Shown here: in pieces, positions 6,101 through 6,302 of the stretch
Numbering within the stretch: position 1 is the stretch's first letter
How the letters are laid out: each line of letters opens with the position of its first letter
DNA from: Candidatus Nanohalarchaeota archaeon
GTDB lineage: Archaea; EX4484-52; B79-G9
Length of the DNA: 6,302 bases
NCBI GenBank assembly: GCA_003660865.1
Contig: QMVA01000089.1
Span: forward strand, 1 to 6,302
Direction of reading: 5' to 3'
The notes under the pieces: model-generated
Seen by the model: the letters and a program-made list of their open reading frames with translations, nothing else
Databases searched by the model: none
What the model was told of the DNA's origin: nothing
Position numbers and translations under genes: made by a program

Positions 6101-6247
6101 AATGTTACGTTGACTGTTTGGAATACTGCAATTAATGACTCTTCTGTTAATAAGACCGTTGTTGTTGAGGTATACCCGTATAGGGGTGAGCTTCCGCTTA
6201 TTTTGGTCGGTCTTGGGTTTATTGTGCTTTTGAAGGTGATGTTGTGA
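3194..6247 (+). CDS. Large secreted multi-pass surface protein with Fn3-like domains, candidate adsorption/spike protein
   Basis: A 1017-aa protein, probably displayed on the virion or cell surface for host binding. The signal peptide is residues 1-22 (cut near T-F-A-A). A Cys-rich region spans 23-159. Three tandem Fn3-like domains follow, at about 160-265 (P-P-V-I-S start, F-S-W-T-T-D-E-P, Y-Y-V-V-S-V-D), 266-365 and 368-480. Further beta-rich, Cys-rich sequence reaches about 690, then CGDGKINNGEICD at 695-707. Membrane helices are at about 751-768 and 769-790. A strongly basic, sequon-free loop (791-867) looks cytoplasmic. Another helix at 868-886 resembles an internal signal sequence. A second Ig-like ectodomain (about 889-997) precedes a C-terminal helix (1000-1017). 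Fourteen N-X-S/T sequons all lie in predicted outer parts. A weak GGATGGT at 3181-3187 precedes the start. Phage pIII proteins also pair a signal peptide with a C-terminal anchor, but are shorter and single-pass. A host surface protein in a provirus is the alternative. Confidence 0.68.
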   Translation: MILKYLSLACFLVLILSPVTFAATCYDYETEYRLLKKDSYCSGVECVFATNSDGQIDDGISDYTWSSSYSSCHDSGTCYDTYLNSMWEKTFIYELENYPLPSHPGCPSGETPLDGYECVNTQQGRDIVGRYGTVCDTVNILRLCERHYQGDPYTCSDDEPPVISDVSQDPNPVDQNIWSRNVMHFSWTTDEPATGEVWIKKPGETVYTQYIWLSDYTTSHSEYYPDSYSGVAWDTGIYYYYVVSVDEYGNDAQSDVNSFQIVDTREPDIQGPNVLVNGYYKAAIEKGDTVTISTGTLEPAKICLYYQTPGASWSSPVCSSGYVTAFYPEILDVVPGEYNYYVTAVDKSNNKASKGSFKIPLIFNVQKPSIRPPVIFDYEDTLNGVFNANSSGSLDVSWSTDIASSTCVSYALPTGEWIEEPCDNVPRVQHTWGISGVKSTGIMKLKVKSCNLVSGRCTEYPEGSEIIEHKFTRDDYINPYYCALSEITKCYDATLAQFTWGGLGIRTPGEVLGALTYDNLTGIDDQFTGDFYVSVYDNPHACTGGIIQRFNVSQNTTDFSYTWKYGVSVKVTLCSHFSSDSGFVCSNETVESEILKNYQSVRLIKGSFTDDVIDFFNMDEDDHYGLAYVMSTDYGVMKSCCDSFSNSTWYEAQPIATQKSDIDCSGRFDAMNARCSGNFDPKKPYPHCEIGPVACGDGKINNGEICDNIFDPSYCEADCNLYQNMTEDCKFYPWYSKEFFDCMTKKSSNTLADGLYVMLFGALGWLVERPFFLIIAFLLSLKYLVPLPMFRSIFGQTLSNRFGYSERSSARQYSRNFRYKRKQDAYNRQIKSKPYHRRSTTTTVKHDDGSETQTESWDVKSSPKKNKWAFVLLLLSFMFIPVTPVVHSFPVIQSVDYNSPVLEGAVMNLTGYIFETNESYNISRVSLGILRQGNITSTVILPDVDVAYIKGSHFSGIMQELSFDEPGFYNVTLTVWNTAINDSSVNKTVVVEVYPYRGELPLILVGLGFIVLLKVML
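6233..6240 (+). promoter_or_regulatory. Ribosome binding site AAGGTGAT for the GTG start at 6244
   Basis: AAGGTGAT lies three bases before the GTG, inside the end of the surface-protein gene. It is the longest match to the anti-Shine-Dalgarno sequence in the window and fixes the start of the last gene. Confidence 0.65.
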
Positions 6248-6302
6248 AAAAAATAATTTTGCTTGTCTTGTTGTTTGCTATGATGCCTGTGGCATTTGCA
6301 CA
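6244..6302 (+). CDS. Start of a secreted or membrane protein, cut by the window edge
   Basis: A GTG start overlaps the preceding stop by four bases (GTGA), so it is translationally coupled to the large surface protein. The first 19 codons give a classic signal peptide: K2-K3, a Leu/Val/Phe core, then P-V-A-F-A as a cleavage site. The mature protein lies outside the window, so its function cannot be told. By position it could be a second minor virion protein (pVI-like) or another surface component. Confidence 0.7.
   Translation, partial: MKKIILLVLLFAMMPVAFA

Noticed and set aside
1..6302. tRNA genes, CRISPR arrays, insertion sequences or attachment sites
   Set aside because: No cloverleaf, regularly spaced repeats, transposase motifs or flanking direct repeats were seen. 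An attachment site, if any, would lie outside the window.

Overview
The window looks like part of a small, compact archaeal virus or provirus that replicates by a rolling circle. This is an inference from the gene order and motifs, because I could not run any search. Every supported gene lies on the + strand. Most are joined by short overlaps (ATGA, GTGA and TGATG types) or by short gaps. Several starts are preceded by GAGGTG or GGTGAT, which matches the 3' end of archaeal 16S rRNA and also the bacterial one. Archaeal hints are the dense N-X-S/T sequons in the predicted outer parts of the large surface protein, its tandem Fn3-like domains with a CGDG..N.GE.CD cysteine motif, several tiny zinc-ribbon proteins, and a TATA-like box placed for a leaderless transcript. 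A DPANN-type or similar low-GC archaeal host is a guess.

Layout, left to right. (1) A replication initiator of about 490-514 aa (up to 1554) carries the order of motifs I know from filamentous-phage gene II proteins (RLD ... YK..E ... RFE), then a zinc ribbon and a winged-helix region. (2) A 109-aa protein (1588-1917) resembles PC4-type single-stranded-DNA binding proteins. It ends in a hairpin plus T7 terminator that abuts the ribosome binding site of the next gene. (3) A cassette of six tiny genes (1948-2886) encodes three mini membrane proteins, two zinc-ribbon proteins and a ribbon-helix-helix (RHH) regulator. (4) A very small hydrophobic protein with two membrane helices (ending at 3144) is a candidate major coat protein. 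It is preceded by a TATA-like box and a 7-bp inverted repeat that the RHH protein might bind. (5) A 1017-aa secreted, multi-pass surface protein (3194-6247) is a candidate adsorption or spike protein. (6) A further secreted protein begins at 6244 and runs off the window.

Together, Rep + ssDNA-binding protein + small genes + tiny coat + large adhesin + next secreted protein follows the modular order of inoviruses (filamentous ssDNA phages). The coding strand is also strongly T-rich in the structural genes, as in virion strands of filamentous phages. The coat candidate, however, has two hydrophobic helices joined by a T/N/S-rich loop, which also recalls the coat proteins of spindle-shaped archaeal viruses. 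Pleolipoviruses share a Rep - coat - spike order too. The diagnostic gene (a Zot/pI-type assembly ATPase, or another ATPase) would lie downstream of this window.
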